Below are positions 18,086 through 26,299 of a DNA stretch of 64,000 nucleotides, in pieces. How positions within the stretch are numbered: position 1 is the first letter of the stretch; each line of letters opens with the position of its first letter. The DNA is from Candidatus Protochlamydia phocaeensis (lineage in GTDB: Bacteria > Chlamydiota > Chlamydiia > Chlamydiales > Parachlamydiaceae), in assembly GCF_001545115.1 (NCBI RefSeq), contig NZ_FCNU01000007.1, positions 248,001 through 312,000 of the forward strand. The letters run 5' to 3'. A program made the translations under genes and the position numbers. The notes under the pieces are model-generated. The model had not been told where the DNA came from and ran no database searches. It saw only the letters and a list, made by a program, of their open reading frames with translations.

Positions 18086-19516
18086 ATGATGAATTCACCT
18101 GCTATCTCGCCATTTAACCCCATAGCCGGAATGCCTCCTGTAGAGGGAAAGGGGGATCCACAGATATCCGATAAGGAATCAAGAAACGTTGATTTACGCA
18201 TCCTGGCTCTACGGCAGGATAAGTCAACTACCCATTCTCCGCCTTCTTCTCCCGTTATATCGAGGACACGTTTAAAAAAACTCACAATAACAACGGAAAA
18301 AGCGAAGAAGAATCTAGAAAAATTTTTAGAATCTAGCGAAAAGCAGTCAAAAATCCTGCACCAAGCAGATTTACAATTAATTAGAGCCAGGTATCAAGAA
18401 ATTCAAGCAGAAAAAACTAGTATAGATGGCTCGGATGAACTGGAATGCGCGCTTTCTTGGATAAATAAACAAGAAAAGCAGCTAGATAGCATAGAGAAGC
18501 TTGTCCAGGCTTGCGAAGAGACCCTCTCATTTGGAATTACATACTTTGATGCCTTGGATGAGTATTTAACGCTTCTATGGAATGGCAAACCGCCTATCAA
18601 TCTTTATTTGACAAGTATGCAACCCCTTTATCAATTTGGCCTCAAGTATAGAATGGAGCTGATTGAAAAAGGAATGGAAACCGGCGATAAAAAGGTAAAA
18701 TTGCCCCCTTCCATCTCCGAGACCTCTCCCGAAGACGCTGGTGATCAAGCTATTCTGCCTCTTTCCTCCTTTCCCGTCCCTTTCGATTATTGGGTTAATT
18801 CGCTGTGTTCTTTGGTCGTCATAAAAGAGGATCTGACCATTTTGGACTATGCGATTACGAATAAAATAATCAGTCATCCCGATTTAATTGCCGCCTTAAC
18901 GAAAAGGTTTGAACAAAGGCATCAAAAAACATTTTATGAGCTCAGCAAACAAGCTTGGGATAGCGAATTGTCTAAAGTGGATGAGAGCCTGTCTTATAAA
19001 GCCCAGCCAATTATTAATCAAATCAAATGGAGGGTACAAGAAGTAGAGCGTCTCTTCAACAATTTGCATATTCTCTTAGATGATCCTTATGATCCCGTTC
19101 GCGATGAAGAAAATGAAAGTTCCGTCACACCTTTTACAATCGAACAGGGCTTGCAGGAATTAGAAAGCGAGCGCCAAATTAATGGGCCGTTAAAAGATAT
19201 TGTAGAGTATTTTCACAAAATCGTTTGCATGAAAGAACGGTTATGGGCCCAAGGAATCTTAAAAATTAATATAGCAGACGGCGATCAAGAACATATTGCA
19301 ATGTTGAGAGATGCTTTCTCCAAATATCAATTAAAAACAAACACGCTAAAGCAGACGCTGCTCGATCAAATAAAAAAAGATAAAGAGTGTCTCAAGCAAC
19401 TTAAAGATCCGCATCAAAGAATCTTAGAGGTCTGGAAAAGCATTTTTGAAAAAATAAATCCCCCCCCTATCTCTGTACCAGCATCCAGCTCATCCTCTTG
19501 GTTCTCCTTTTTCTAA
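18086..19516 (+). CDS. Unrecognised 476-residue helical protein
   Basis: No family recognised. The first ATG of an ATGATG pair is chosen because AGGGAGT lies at normal distance. The first 60 residues are Ser/Pro/Thr-rich and probably disordered; the rest is strongly helical with coiled-coil-like stretches (LEKFLESSEKQSKILHQADL; EKQLDSIEKLVQACEE), and the protein ends in a Ser run (PASSSSSWFSFF). No signal peptide or membrane helix. The next gene follows 39 bases later on the same strand, so the two form a likely operon; the partner is Inc-like. A role at the inclusion is an inference from that pairing. Confidence 0.6.
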   Translation: MMNSPAISPFNPIAGMPPVEGKGDPQISDKESRNVDLRILALRQDKSTTHSPPSSPVISRTRLKKLTITTEKAKKNLEKFLESSEKQSKILHQADLQLIRARYQEIQAEKTSIDGSDELECALSWINKQEKQLDSIEKLVQACEETLSFGITYFDALDEYLTLLWNGKPPINLYLTSMQPLYQFGLKYRMELIEKGMETGDKKVKLPPSISETSPEDAGDQAILPLSSFPVPFDYWVNSLCSLVVIKEDLTILDYAITNKIISHPDLIAALTKRFEQRHQKTFYELSKQAWDSELSKVDESLSYKAQPIINQIKWRVQEVERLFNNLHILLDDPYDPVRDEENESSVTPFTIEQGLQELESERQINGPLKDIVEYFHKIVCMKERLWAQGILKINIADGDQEHIAMLRDAFSKYQLKTNTLKQTLLDQIKKDKECLKQLKDPHQRILEVWKSIFEKINPPPISVPASSSSSWFSFF

Positions 19517-19555
19517 AATTAACAAAACGATTATTAATTTAACGCAAAGGCAGTT

Positions 19556-21031
19556 ATGACTATATATATCTCAGGAATTAGCAATCAAATTGCTCATATC
19601 ATTACGCATACGGAAAATTTAGGAAAAAATTGGCTCAATCGCGCCGTCGCTTTTATCCAGCCTATTCCTACATTTATCAGTAATCATCCAGGTGCAACCG
19701 GCATTTTAGTTGTGAGCCAATTAGTGGCTCTAGTTGCAACTGAGAAGCTATTTTCATTAATAGAAAATGCTTTAAAAAACCAAGAAAACATTGACCTTAA
19801 GCAAAGAGTCCTTACAGATCGGATTGTCCATCTTTTATTTACAGGTGGATTAATGGCCGGCATCAATGTTTCTTTAAACTTTATTCTAAAATTAAATTTG
19901 AGTGTATATGCCTTAACAGCCATTACAACTATCAATATAGCCGCCTCTATTTTATATAGAGAAATCAAGAGAGCCCAATTAGCTAGGCAGGCCCATGCGA
20001 TGCAATTTCAATTAACCTCCGCTGGCAATCCAGCAACGCCAATAAATGGAAAATCTCTTGAAGAGCTTCAACAAGCTTCCCTTTTGCCTTCCTTTTCCCC
20101 TCGCTCGACCAATTCTAATCAACAAGCAGCGGAAAAAGGAACAACGGAGGAGGAAGCTTCAGAACAAAATCCTTCAGCGAAGGAAGAAAGACCTTTTATT
20201 CCTCCTTTAGATTTATCCTCTATAAGTGGAATAAAGCCTTCTCCTTTATCCTCAAAAACACCTAAAAAGACCCCTCTCTCTTCAAGTCATTCGAACTCTC
20301 TCAAACCCAATAGCCCAATCATCAAGAGAAATGCGGAAACAGAATCCCCCTCCCCTCACCACTCTCCCAAACCGATAGATTCAAACATCAATCAATCCCC
20401 TTCCCCTTCTGAATCCCCCTCACCAGAAAAACGGATGCCCAATTCAAGTCCCGTTCCGGTACACAAAGAAGAACCAGAGGGAGAGACAGGAAAAAATGCA
20501 TTAAAAACGCCTTCTCCCGTACCGACGCCTCGTGAAGCCTCTCCTTCCACTCCAGATGCCTCAGGCTCCAAGGAGAGCCATCAAGTAGGCGAAAAAGAGC
20601 AGCCGGTAGAAGAAGAAGGCCTTCCAGTAACTCCAAAACGGGATGAAGAAGCCACGCAAACGCCTGGAATTGACCAACCAGTCCCGTCTTCCACGGATAA
20701 TATATGGAGTCCGCGATCGGATAATTTCACAGTCTCATCAGAATGGGATATCGATCGAGAAGTGGAAGAAGAGGCAGAAAGCCTAGCTACAGACGATACA
20801 GGGGAGCAGCATGACATATCAGACACAGAGGAAGTGGCAGATAAGTCAGATTCAACGCCGCCAATAGATATCGCGCAAAACCAGCCAGCCAGCCAGATAA
20901 ACTCGATTTCTTCTTCCCCTACCAACGGAGATAATCCGATGGGAGATTCTTTTATCAGCTTTGATGACATATGGCAGAATTTCTTAGATCCTGCTTCACC
21001 CAAAGAGGCATCGGATAAAAAAAATCTCTAA
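19556..21031 (+). CDS. Inc-like membrane protein with a long disordered cytoplasmic-type tail
   Basis: 491 residues. Near the N-terminus are three hydrophobic stretches (about 46-66, 94-117 and 119-139; e.g. TGILVVSQLVALVAT and ALTAITTINIAASILY), a grouping reminiscent of the hydrophobic lobe of chlamydial inclusion membrane proteins. From residue 145 on, the protein is a low-complexity Ser/Pro/Glu/Thr region with many SPSP and KTP-type motifs and no visible fold. The ribosome site (AAAGGCAGTT) is good. Inc proteins are type III substrates that sit in the inclusion membrane with tails facing the host; here that is inference from layout only. A plain membrane protein is the alternative. Confidence 0.6.
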   Translation: MTIYISGISNQIAHIITHTENLGKNWLNRAVAFIQPIPTFISNHPGATGILVVSQLVALVATEKLFSLIENALKNQENIDLKQRVLTDRIVHLLFTGGLMAGINVSLNFILKLNLSVYALTAITTINIAASILYREIKRAQLARQAHAMQFQLTSAGNPATPINGKSLEELQQASLLPSFSPRSTNSNQQAAEKGTTEEEASEQNPSAKEERPFIPPLDLSSISGIKPSPLSSKTPKKTPLSSSHSNSLKPNSPIIKRNAETESPSPHHSPKPIDSNINQSPSPSESPSPEKRMPNSSPVPVHKEEPEGETGKNALKTPSPVPTPREASPSTPDASGSKESHQVGEKEQPVEEEGLPVTPKRDEEATQTPGIDQPVPSSTDNIWSPRSDNFTVSSEWDIDREVEEEAESLATDDTGEQHDISDTEEVADKSDSTPPIDIAQNQPASQINSISSSPTNGDNPMGDSFISFDDIWQNFLDPASPKEASDKKNL

Positions 21032-21068
21032 AAGACGCTCATCTAAAGCAAATAAAATTTGAGATCCT

Positions 21069-21099
21069 CCTCTCTTGCCGCCTTGAGCGCCAAGAGAGG
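21069..21099. terminator. Bidirectional hairpin between converging genes
   Basis: CCTCTCTTG and CAAGAGAGG form a 9-bp perfect stem around a GC-rich 13-base loop. It lies between the stop of the Inc-like gene (plus) and the stop of the 281-residue gene (minus), so it can serve both. Confidence 0.6.
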
Positions 21100-21134
21100 G
21101 GGCATCATCCAATGGCTTGTCTTATCTGTATGGT

Positions 21135-21980
21135 TTAACTGTGAGAGCTCGCTTGGGCGCCATCTTCCCTCATCGCCTGATTGCGATGACGGATCAAGCC
21201 CATGATTCTTTTTTGCGTCTCGTCCAGCACGACGGTCAGGCCGGGCTTTATGCCTTGCTCAGATAGCTCAAAGGCTTTCATTGTATTGCAGATGCGTCCA
21301 TCCAAGCGGACACCCAGCCCCTTAATATTGACCATATTTCCCCAATCGCCAAACATCTCTAAGGTCATTTCGCATGCCGTAATGATAAAAAGAATGTCCT
21401 TGCCAGGATTTTGATGCACAATATCGAAGACCTTTCCTCCAATATAATGAATGGTAGGAATGAAGAGCGGAATAGTCTGTTTAGAAGCAGCAGCATGGAC
21501 AGCCTTGCCGATAAAGCATTGCCGGCAAACCGCATGATTGCCATCATGCATGCAATCAGGCGTAAAGCGTCCGGAAGGACACTCAAAAGGCTTATGGCAA
21601 TAAGAAAATCCTAAAATCAAAATGGCTTCGCGATTCTCTAAAAGAGATTGAAACTGTTCAACCGAATCGACGCCATATAAGAAAAAATCGCCTTGCCGCC
21701 GATAAGGCTTCGTCTGCCAAGCCGATTTGAGAAAAGCCCATAGATATTTAAAAGGATGCTTTAAAAAGCCCTTGCGAATCTCGCCTTGATGATCTTTTGT
21801 CAGCATCCATTTCAGGCTTTTCCATTTCAAGTTTTTAGCCGTCTCCTCTGTCATTCCCGGCATATCAGGCAAGACTGCCAGCCTTTTAATGGGCGCCTTC
21901 TGCGCGGCTTCTCTGGCTTTATGCTCCCATTCCCGTTCTGCCGCGTCCCAGTCCTTTTGCCACATTGGTAAATTGCTCAT
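21135..21980 (-). CDS. Conserved-looking cysteine-containing protein, 281 residues, function unknown
   Basis: I do not recognise the family with certainty. The middle has a cysteine cluster (FSYCHKPFECPSGRFTPDC, then AVCRQCFIGK), and later single cysteines in IITACEM and RICNTM, spaced as if to hold zinc or an iron-sulfur cluster. The pattern of CxxxxxCP, CxxC and ACE loosely recalls the DUF116 family, but I would not assign it. The first 110 residues are basic and helical (KWKSLKWMLTKDHQG; FKYLWAFLKSAWQTKPYRR), suggesting nucleic-acid or membrane contact. Housekeeping-like base composition argues for an old gene rather than a recent import. Confidence 0.65.
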   Translation of the reverse strand: MSNLPMWQKDWDAAEREWEHKAREAAQKAPIKRLAVLPDMPGMTEETAKNLKWKSLKWMLTKDHQGEIRKGFLKHPFKYLWAFLKSAWQTKPYRRQGDFFLYGVDSVEQFQSLLENREAILILGFSYCHKPFECPSGRFTPDCMHDGNHAVCRQCFIGKAVHAAASKQTIPLFIPTIHYIGGKVFDIVHQNPGKDILFIITACEMTLEMFGDWGNMVNIKGLGVRLDGRICNTMKAFELSEQGIKPGLTVVLDETQKRIMGLIRHRNQAMREDGAQASSHS

Positions 21981-22147
21981 CTTTAGCCTTTTTGCATCCT
22001 TGATCTATTTGCTCAAATGCGATTTAATAATAACCTGAATTTGAGTTTATCTGCCCGGCATTTAGAGTGTGTGTTAAAACTCATCATACCCTAGCAGATC
22101 ATCCCGCACTCAAGTCTATCCGATTTTAACAGACAAAGGCTTTATTC

Positions 22148-24910
22148 ATGAGCGAAATTGCGTATGCAATTGATCAGCAAGAAATTAAAAAAACAAATAT
22201 GCTTGTCATCCGCTTGGCTGAGCGCCACCAAAAAGCCTCTTCCTTTGAATGGCATTTTCCTTCTGTCGGACAGCCTCTGGCCCGCTGGCGCTCCTTAGCC
22301 GCTTCAGAAAAAGACCGGCAAGCGCTGACAGCCTTGCTCAAAGAAGAGCTCGCTTTTCAGCAAAGGACATCCGGCCGCACACCGCATGCCGATTCCATGC
22401 CTCTTTTGCTCATCCATATCTCGCCTTCTCAAGCCGTTCCCTTACTCAAAGAGCTGGCTTTAACCCAAAAGCTTTATTTCAACAATAAACAGCTGGTCAC
22501 AGATTTTTTTGGACATGTCGATTTCTATTATGAAATCACGCCTTTAGAAGACCATAAAATCCAAGTAAGCGGCCGTCTTAAATGGCGCGAGACGGATATT
22601 AGCCTGACAGAGTGCGATTGCATAGGGCCCGGCAAACCCAATTGGTTTATCCGCGGGCTCCTTTTGAAAGGCATTCAGACAGATGTGAGCTGGAAAGCGC
22701 TTCAGCACGCCAATCAGAGTCCCTCATTTGTATTGGAAGGGGCTCAAAAAGCAGCTTTCTTAGAAGGCATAGACGCCGACGATCCCGATAGTCCTCAAAT
22801 TATTGTGAAACAAGGATCTATTGAAGAAGTCCATCAACTGGCCTCTCCCCATCCCCTATTGATTTTAAAAGATCGCACTGGCGCTTTTGCTGATCTATGG
22901 ATGGATTACGGATCTGAGTTGCGCGTCGCCATGCATGATCCTCATTCCGCCATCCAGGACGGCCCAGGCCATCTGGCGGGAAAAAGGAATAGGGAAGCAG
23001 AAAGAAATTGGGAAAAAGATCTTTTAGAAACGGATTTTATAAAAAAGGTTGTTGGCCAGTCCCATTATTATTGCCCCTTGGACAAAGTCGGCAAAAGCTT
23101 AACTTTCCTGCTAGAGATTGGCTGGCACATTCAGGATTGGAAGGGATGCCGCCTTATCAAACAAGATACCCTCGATTTAGCGCTCAATGAAATGAAAGAG
23201 GCATTGGTCATCAAAGGCAACGTCCACTATGACACCTATGAAGCCGATATCGGTTCCGTCATCGGAGCCTTCAATCGGCGTGAACGCTTTATTCAATTAG
23301 ATGACAAAACAGTCGGCCTGCTTCCAGAAATGACCGCCCATTCCCCTTTGCAGGAATTAGCCGAAGAGGGAGAAGTCATCGGAAAAGAGATCAGGATCAA
23401 AAAGCAACGCTTCGGCGCCCTTTCGTCTTTAATGGAAAAAGCCCATGCGCCATCTTCTTTATCCGCCCTGCAAAAGGCCTTGAAGTCTTTCTCTGGAATA
23501 CAAGAATCTTTGCCTTCCCCCAGCTTTAAAGGCCAGCTCAGACCCTATCAACAACAAGGAGTCAACTGGCTGTCTTTCCTCTACGATTATCACTTTCATG
23601 GTATTCTAGCAGATGAAATGGGACTGGGAAAAACCGTACAAGTGCTCGCTTTCCTTTCGCGCCTGTCAAGCGATCTGCCCCATTTAATCGTTGTCCCTAC
23701 CTCTCTTCTCTTTAATTGGAAAAATGAGATCAATCGCTTTCTGCCTCACTTATCCTGCTATGTGCATCAAGGGCCCCAGCGCACCAAGATGCCGGAAGAG
23801 CTGGAAAAACATGCCATCATTCTCACCTCTTATGCGACAGCGCGGATCGATCTTTTCCTCTTCGAAAAGCTTGCTTACAATTGTTTAATTTTGGATGAGG
23901 CGCAGATAATAAAAAATGCCCATACTCAAACAGCTCAAGCCGTCTGCCGCCTGCATGCTCAATTCCGCCTTAGCTTGACTGGAACTCCTATAGAGAATCA
24001 TCTCAACGAGTTATGGTCGCATTTCCATTTTCTGATTCCCGATCTCTTTGGATCGGAAGACAGCTTTGCAGCAGATCTGCAAGCTGCAAACGCTGATAAG
24101 CGCTATCTGGAGCGCATCAAGCGCAAGATTGCGCCTTTTATCCTGCGGCGCAACAAGCAAGAAGTGGCCAAAGACCTTCCTCCTCGCATTGATCAGACCA
24201 TGTGGATTGAAATGAACGAAGAGCAAAGACAGCTTTATGATCAATTTTTGGCCGGATTTAAAGGCAACTTACTTAAGAAAGTCGAATTGGAAGGAATAAA
24301 TAAACACCGTCTAGAGATTTTAGAAGCAATTTTGCGCCTTCGACAAATTTGCTGCCACCCTTTACTTGTCTCTTCCCTCCTCGATGAGAGCGAAAGCCTG
24401 GCGACCAGCGCCAAATTCGATGCTTTAATGCAAGACTTGGAAACAATCGTAGAAGAAGGGCGCAAGGTTCTCGTTTATAGCCAATTTACCTCTATGCTAA
24501 AACTAATGGCAGGTTTTGCAAAAAAACAAGGATGGTCTTACGCCTACTTGGATGGGAGCACGCAGGACCGGGAAAAGGTCATTACCCATTTTCAGCAAGA
24601 TCCTGCTCAGTATTTATTTTTCATTAGTTTAAAAGCTGGCGGAGTGGGATTAAATTTAACAGCGGCCGACTACGTTTTTCTCTATGATCCGTGGTGGAAT
24701 GAAGCTGTTGAAGAGCAAGCAATCAACCGCGCCCATCGCATCGGCAGGCAAGATCAAGTCATTGCCAAACGCTTTGTCATGGCCGAAAGCATTGAAGAAA
24801 AAATGATGAAGCTTAAAGCCAATAAACGCTTGGTCGTCGAAGAAATATTTAATTCAGATGCGGATCCCATCAACCTAACCATCGATGATCTCTACATGCT
24901 TTTAAGTTAA
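22148..24910 (+). CDS. SNF2/RapA-type helicase-like ATPase
   Basis: DNA-translocating ATPase of the Swi2/Snf2 group; in bacteria such proteins remodel RNA polymerase-DNA complexes. The 920-residue protein has a C-terminal half with all expected motifs: Walker A in DEMGLGKTVQ (about residue 490), LTSYATAR, the DEAQ box in LILDEAQIIKN (about 581), SLTGTPIENHLNELWS, ILRLRQICCHP, and motif VI in EEQAINRAHRIGRQDQV (about 860). The N-terminal 440 residues are the variable region seen in long chlamydial SNF2 proteins (CT555 and CT708 in C. trachomatis). No SWIM-type cysteine motif is visible at the start. Confidence 0.93.
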   Translation: MSEIAYAIDQQEIKKTNMLVIRLAERHQKASSFEWHFPSVGQPLARWRSLAASEKDRQALTALLKEELAFQQRTSGRTPHADSMPLLLIHISPSQAVPLLKELALTQKLYFNNKQLVTDFFGHVDFYYEITPLEDHKIQVSGRLKWRETDISLTECDCIGPGKPNWFIRGLLLKGIQTDVSWKALQHANQSPSFVLEGAQKAAFLEGIDADDPDSPQIIVKQGSIEEVHQLASPHPLLILKDRTGAFADLWMDYGSELRVAMHDPHSAIQDGPGHLAGKRNREAERNWEKDLLETDFIKKVVGQSHYYCPLDKVGKSLTFLLEIGWHIQDWKGCRLIKQDTLDLALNEMKEALVIKGNVHYDTYEADIGSVIGAFNRRERFIQLDDKTVGLLPEMTAHSPLQELAEEGEVIGKEIRIKKQRFGALSSLMEKAHAPSSLSALQKALKSFSGIQESLPSPSFKGQLRPYQQQGVNWLSFLYDYHFHGILADEMGLGKTVQVLAFLSRLSSDLPHLIVVPTSLLFNWKNEINRFLPHLSCYVHQGPQRTKMPEELEKHAIILTSYATARIDLFLFEKLAYNCLILDEAQIIKNAHTQTAQAVCRLHAQFRLSLTGTPIENHLNELWSHFHFLIPDLFGSEDSFAADLQAANADKRYLERIKRKIAPFILRRNKQEVAKDLPPRIDQTMWIEMNEEQRQLYDQFLAGFKGNLLKKVELEGINKHRLEILEAILRLRQICCHPLLVSSLLDESESLATSAKFDALMQDLETIVEEGRKVLVYSQFTSMLKLMAGFAKKQGWSYAYLDGSTQDREKVITHFQQDPAQYLFFISLKAGGVGLNLTAADYVFLYDPWWNEAVEEQAINRAHRIGRQDQVIAKRFVMAESIEEKMMKLKANKRLVVEEIFNSDADPINLTIDDLYMLLS

Positions 24911-24914
24911 AGCC

Positions 24915-25018
24915 ATGTCCCTAAATTCATAATCGCCTGTACTTGAGATTATTTTCTCCTATCTTGCGTTCTAGGAGAAAGAACTCGAATCTAAACGATT
25001 AGTAATTTAGGACACATC
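24915..25018. repeat. Family-1 palindromic element, full copy
   Basis: Ends ATGTCCCTAAATT and, inverted, AATTTAGGACACAT. The inner arms are CATAATCGCCTGTACTTGAG, the TCTCCTA/CTAGGAGA centre, and AGAACTCGAATCTAAACG. It lies between the SNF2 gene stop and the stop of the mini-gene on the opposite strand. Confidence 0.7.
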
Positions 25019-25210
25019 CTAGCTATTATTAAAGTCCGAATGATCTTTTTCGGATTCGTATAATTCACGGGCTGTCAATTTAACAGTCTCCAATCCACCT
25101 GCAAATCCTACCAAACGCATTAAATGATCCACATATCCTAACTCAGTTAACAAGTGATCATTCAAAGACTCTAAATAGGCGACTTTTTTGAGAAGTTCTG
25201 CTTTTTTCAT
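25019..25210 (-). CDS. Mini-protein A (63 residues), paralog of the gene at 25897
   Basis: Unknown function. The ATG at 25210 is chosen because GTGGAGGTGAGT precedes it with GGAGG at ideal spacing; upstream in-frame codons would add 13 unrelated residues. The product, opening MKKAELLKKVAYLESLND, is one helical hairpin ending in an acidic tail. It aligns along most of its length with the neighbour at 25897-26103 (KKxAYLE, LxTELxYVDxLxxxVGF, GLxxxK). A strong ribosome site and paralogy make it a real gene although very short. Small adaptor or regulatory protein is a guess. Confidence 0.75.
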   Translation of the reverse strand: MKKAELLKKVAYLESLNDHLLTELGYVDHLMRLVGFAGGLETVKLTARELYESEKDHSDFNNS

Positions 25211-25282
25211 ACTCACCTCCACGGTGTACGGATGATTGAGTTTATGCATTTATCATGCCATCCTTTCCTAGGAAAAACCAAA

Positions 25283-25319
25283 CCCTGGACTTATTTTTTA
25301 TTTATTATTAAATCCAGGG
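25283..25319. repeat. CCCTGGA/TCCAGGG hairpin 1
   Basis: A 7-bp perfect stem with a 23-base AT-only loop (TTATTTATTATTAAA-like). The first of three similar hairpins between the mini-genes; upstream of mini-gene A, so more likely a regulatory or duplicated structure than its terminator. Confidence 0.5.
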
Positions 25320-25457
25320 CGATTATTAGCTATTATAGGCTTATTAGACTATGATGGCATTGATGAAAAACTCTATTACACCTGGTGTGTATTAATTCTT
25401 GATAAAGGTTAAATAAAACTTAAATTAATATCTTAAGCTTTAAAAGTTTATTAAAGA

Positions 25458-25509
25458 CCCTGGTCTCAGATTATTACTATTACTTTATGAGCTAATGGCT
25501 GATCCAGGG
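25458..25509. repeat. CCCTGG/CCAGGG hairpin 2
   Basis: The stem CCCTGG/CCAGGG encloses 40 bases including ATTATTACTATTACTTTATG. Sequence around it resembles hairpin 1, as if copied with it. Confidence 0.4.
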
Positions 25510-25697
25510 CTACGTATTAAACTTTATCCTTTCATGCATTGATTAAAGGCTCTATGAAAACTTACTTGTGTTAACACTTAATAAAGATCTAATCAAAATT
25601 TGATAAAAGTCATTCCCTCCTCTTGCTAGACCGTGTCTTCTTACTCTATCCCTCAAAAGCTTCTAGCCTTTTAAAATTAGCTTTAGAGAGGCCTTTA

Positions 25698-25758
25698 AGA
25701 GAATGTATCAAACCCATCACAATCGATATTTGAAGTGATTTTCTCCCTAGGAAAGGGC
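25698..25758. repeat. Family-1 element, half copy
   Basis: AGAATGTATCAAACCCATCA, then CAATCGATATTTGAAGTG and ATTTTCTCCCTAGGAAAG, match the left arm and centre of the family-1 element; the right arm is missing. Confidence 0.5.
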
Positions 25759-25791
25759 CGATTAAAGAAGAAAAATCACCCGCAAAAGAAA

Positions 25792-25830
25792 CCCTGGGCT
25801 AGATTATTATTTATTTTAGACCGCCCAGGG
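25792..25830 (-). terminator. CCCTGGGC/GCCCAGGG hairpin 3, probable terminator of mini-gene B
   Basis: CCCTGGGC and GCCCAGGG form an 8-bp perfect stem with a 23-base AT-rich loop. It lies 66 bases past the stop of mini-gene B on the minus strand. Confidence 0.5.
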
Positions 25831-25896
25831 GGATTATTTTTGAATTTTAGGAAACAGCTATCGCATTCACAAGATTTCATCAAAATTGATAAATTC

Positions 25897-26103
25897 TTAG
25901 TCGCTATCCTTCTCGCTCTCATTTTCTAAAGGCTTGGATTCCGCATCCTGTAAAAGCTCCAATGCAACTTCTTTAGCTGAAGCTAAACCTTGAGGAAACC
26001 CGACAGACTTTAGCAATGTATCTACATATGTTAATTCTGTCTCCAGCTGATCGTGAACAAACTCTAGGTAAGCAATCTTTTTTTGTAATTGAGCTTTATT
26101 CAT
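25897..26103 (-). CDS. Mini-protein B (68 residues), paralog of the gene at 25019
   Basis: Unknown function. The ATG at 26103 is chosen for the strong GGGAGGA six bases upstream. The product begins MNKAQLQKKIAYLEFVHDQL and contains TELTYVDTLLKSVGFPQGL, matching mini-protein A closely, then an acidic tail (ENESEKDSD). Predicted to be two helices joined by the GFPQGL turn. Same strand as its paralog, 690 bases apart, which points to an old tandem duplication including flanking hairpins. Confidence 0.78.
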   Translation of the reverse strand: MNKAQLQKKIAYLEFVHDQLETELTYVDTLLKSVGFPQGLASAKEVALELLQDAESKPLENESEKDSD

Positions 26104-26299
26104 AGTCTTCCTCCCTGCTTGAGACACTTTCTCTTATGCGAAAGATGTGCCAATCAAGCCTTCGTCCGTCGAACAGAAAGAACAAGCTAAAATTTCACTT
26201 TATAATCACACAATAACAAAAATTATAAACATTATTTACAATAATTAAAAAATAGTTTATATTATTTACAAATTTATTAACAAACCCATACGTTTTATA

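Larger units (their letters stand above)
25211..25896. other. Spacer between two paralogous mini-genes, with three related hairpins
   Basis: Holds hairpins of the type CCCTGG ... CCAGGG at 25283-25319, 25458-25509 and 25792-25830, each with an AT-rich loop containing TTATTA-like runs. A half copy of the family-1 element (about 25698-25758) is also present. The short plus-strand ORF at 25735-25929 overlaps mini-gene B and is not credible. Confidence 0.6.

Noticed and set aside
20581-21003. 140-codon minus-strand ORF with a Ser/Cys-rich product
   Set aside because: It is the antisense of the Ser/Pro/Glu-rich tail of the Inc-like gene; low complexity creates open antisense frames.
25258-25830. 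Repeated CCCTGG motifs as a possible CRISPR array
   Set aside because: Units are hairpins of different lengths with no constant repeat or spacer size, and no cas genes are near.
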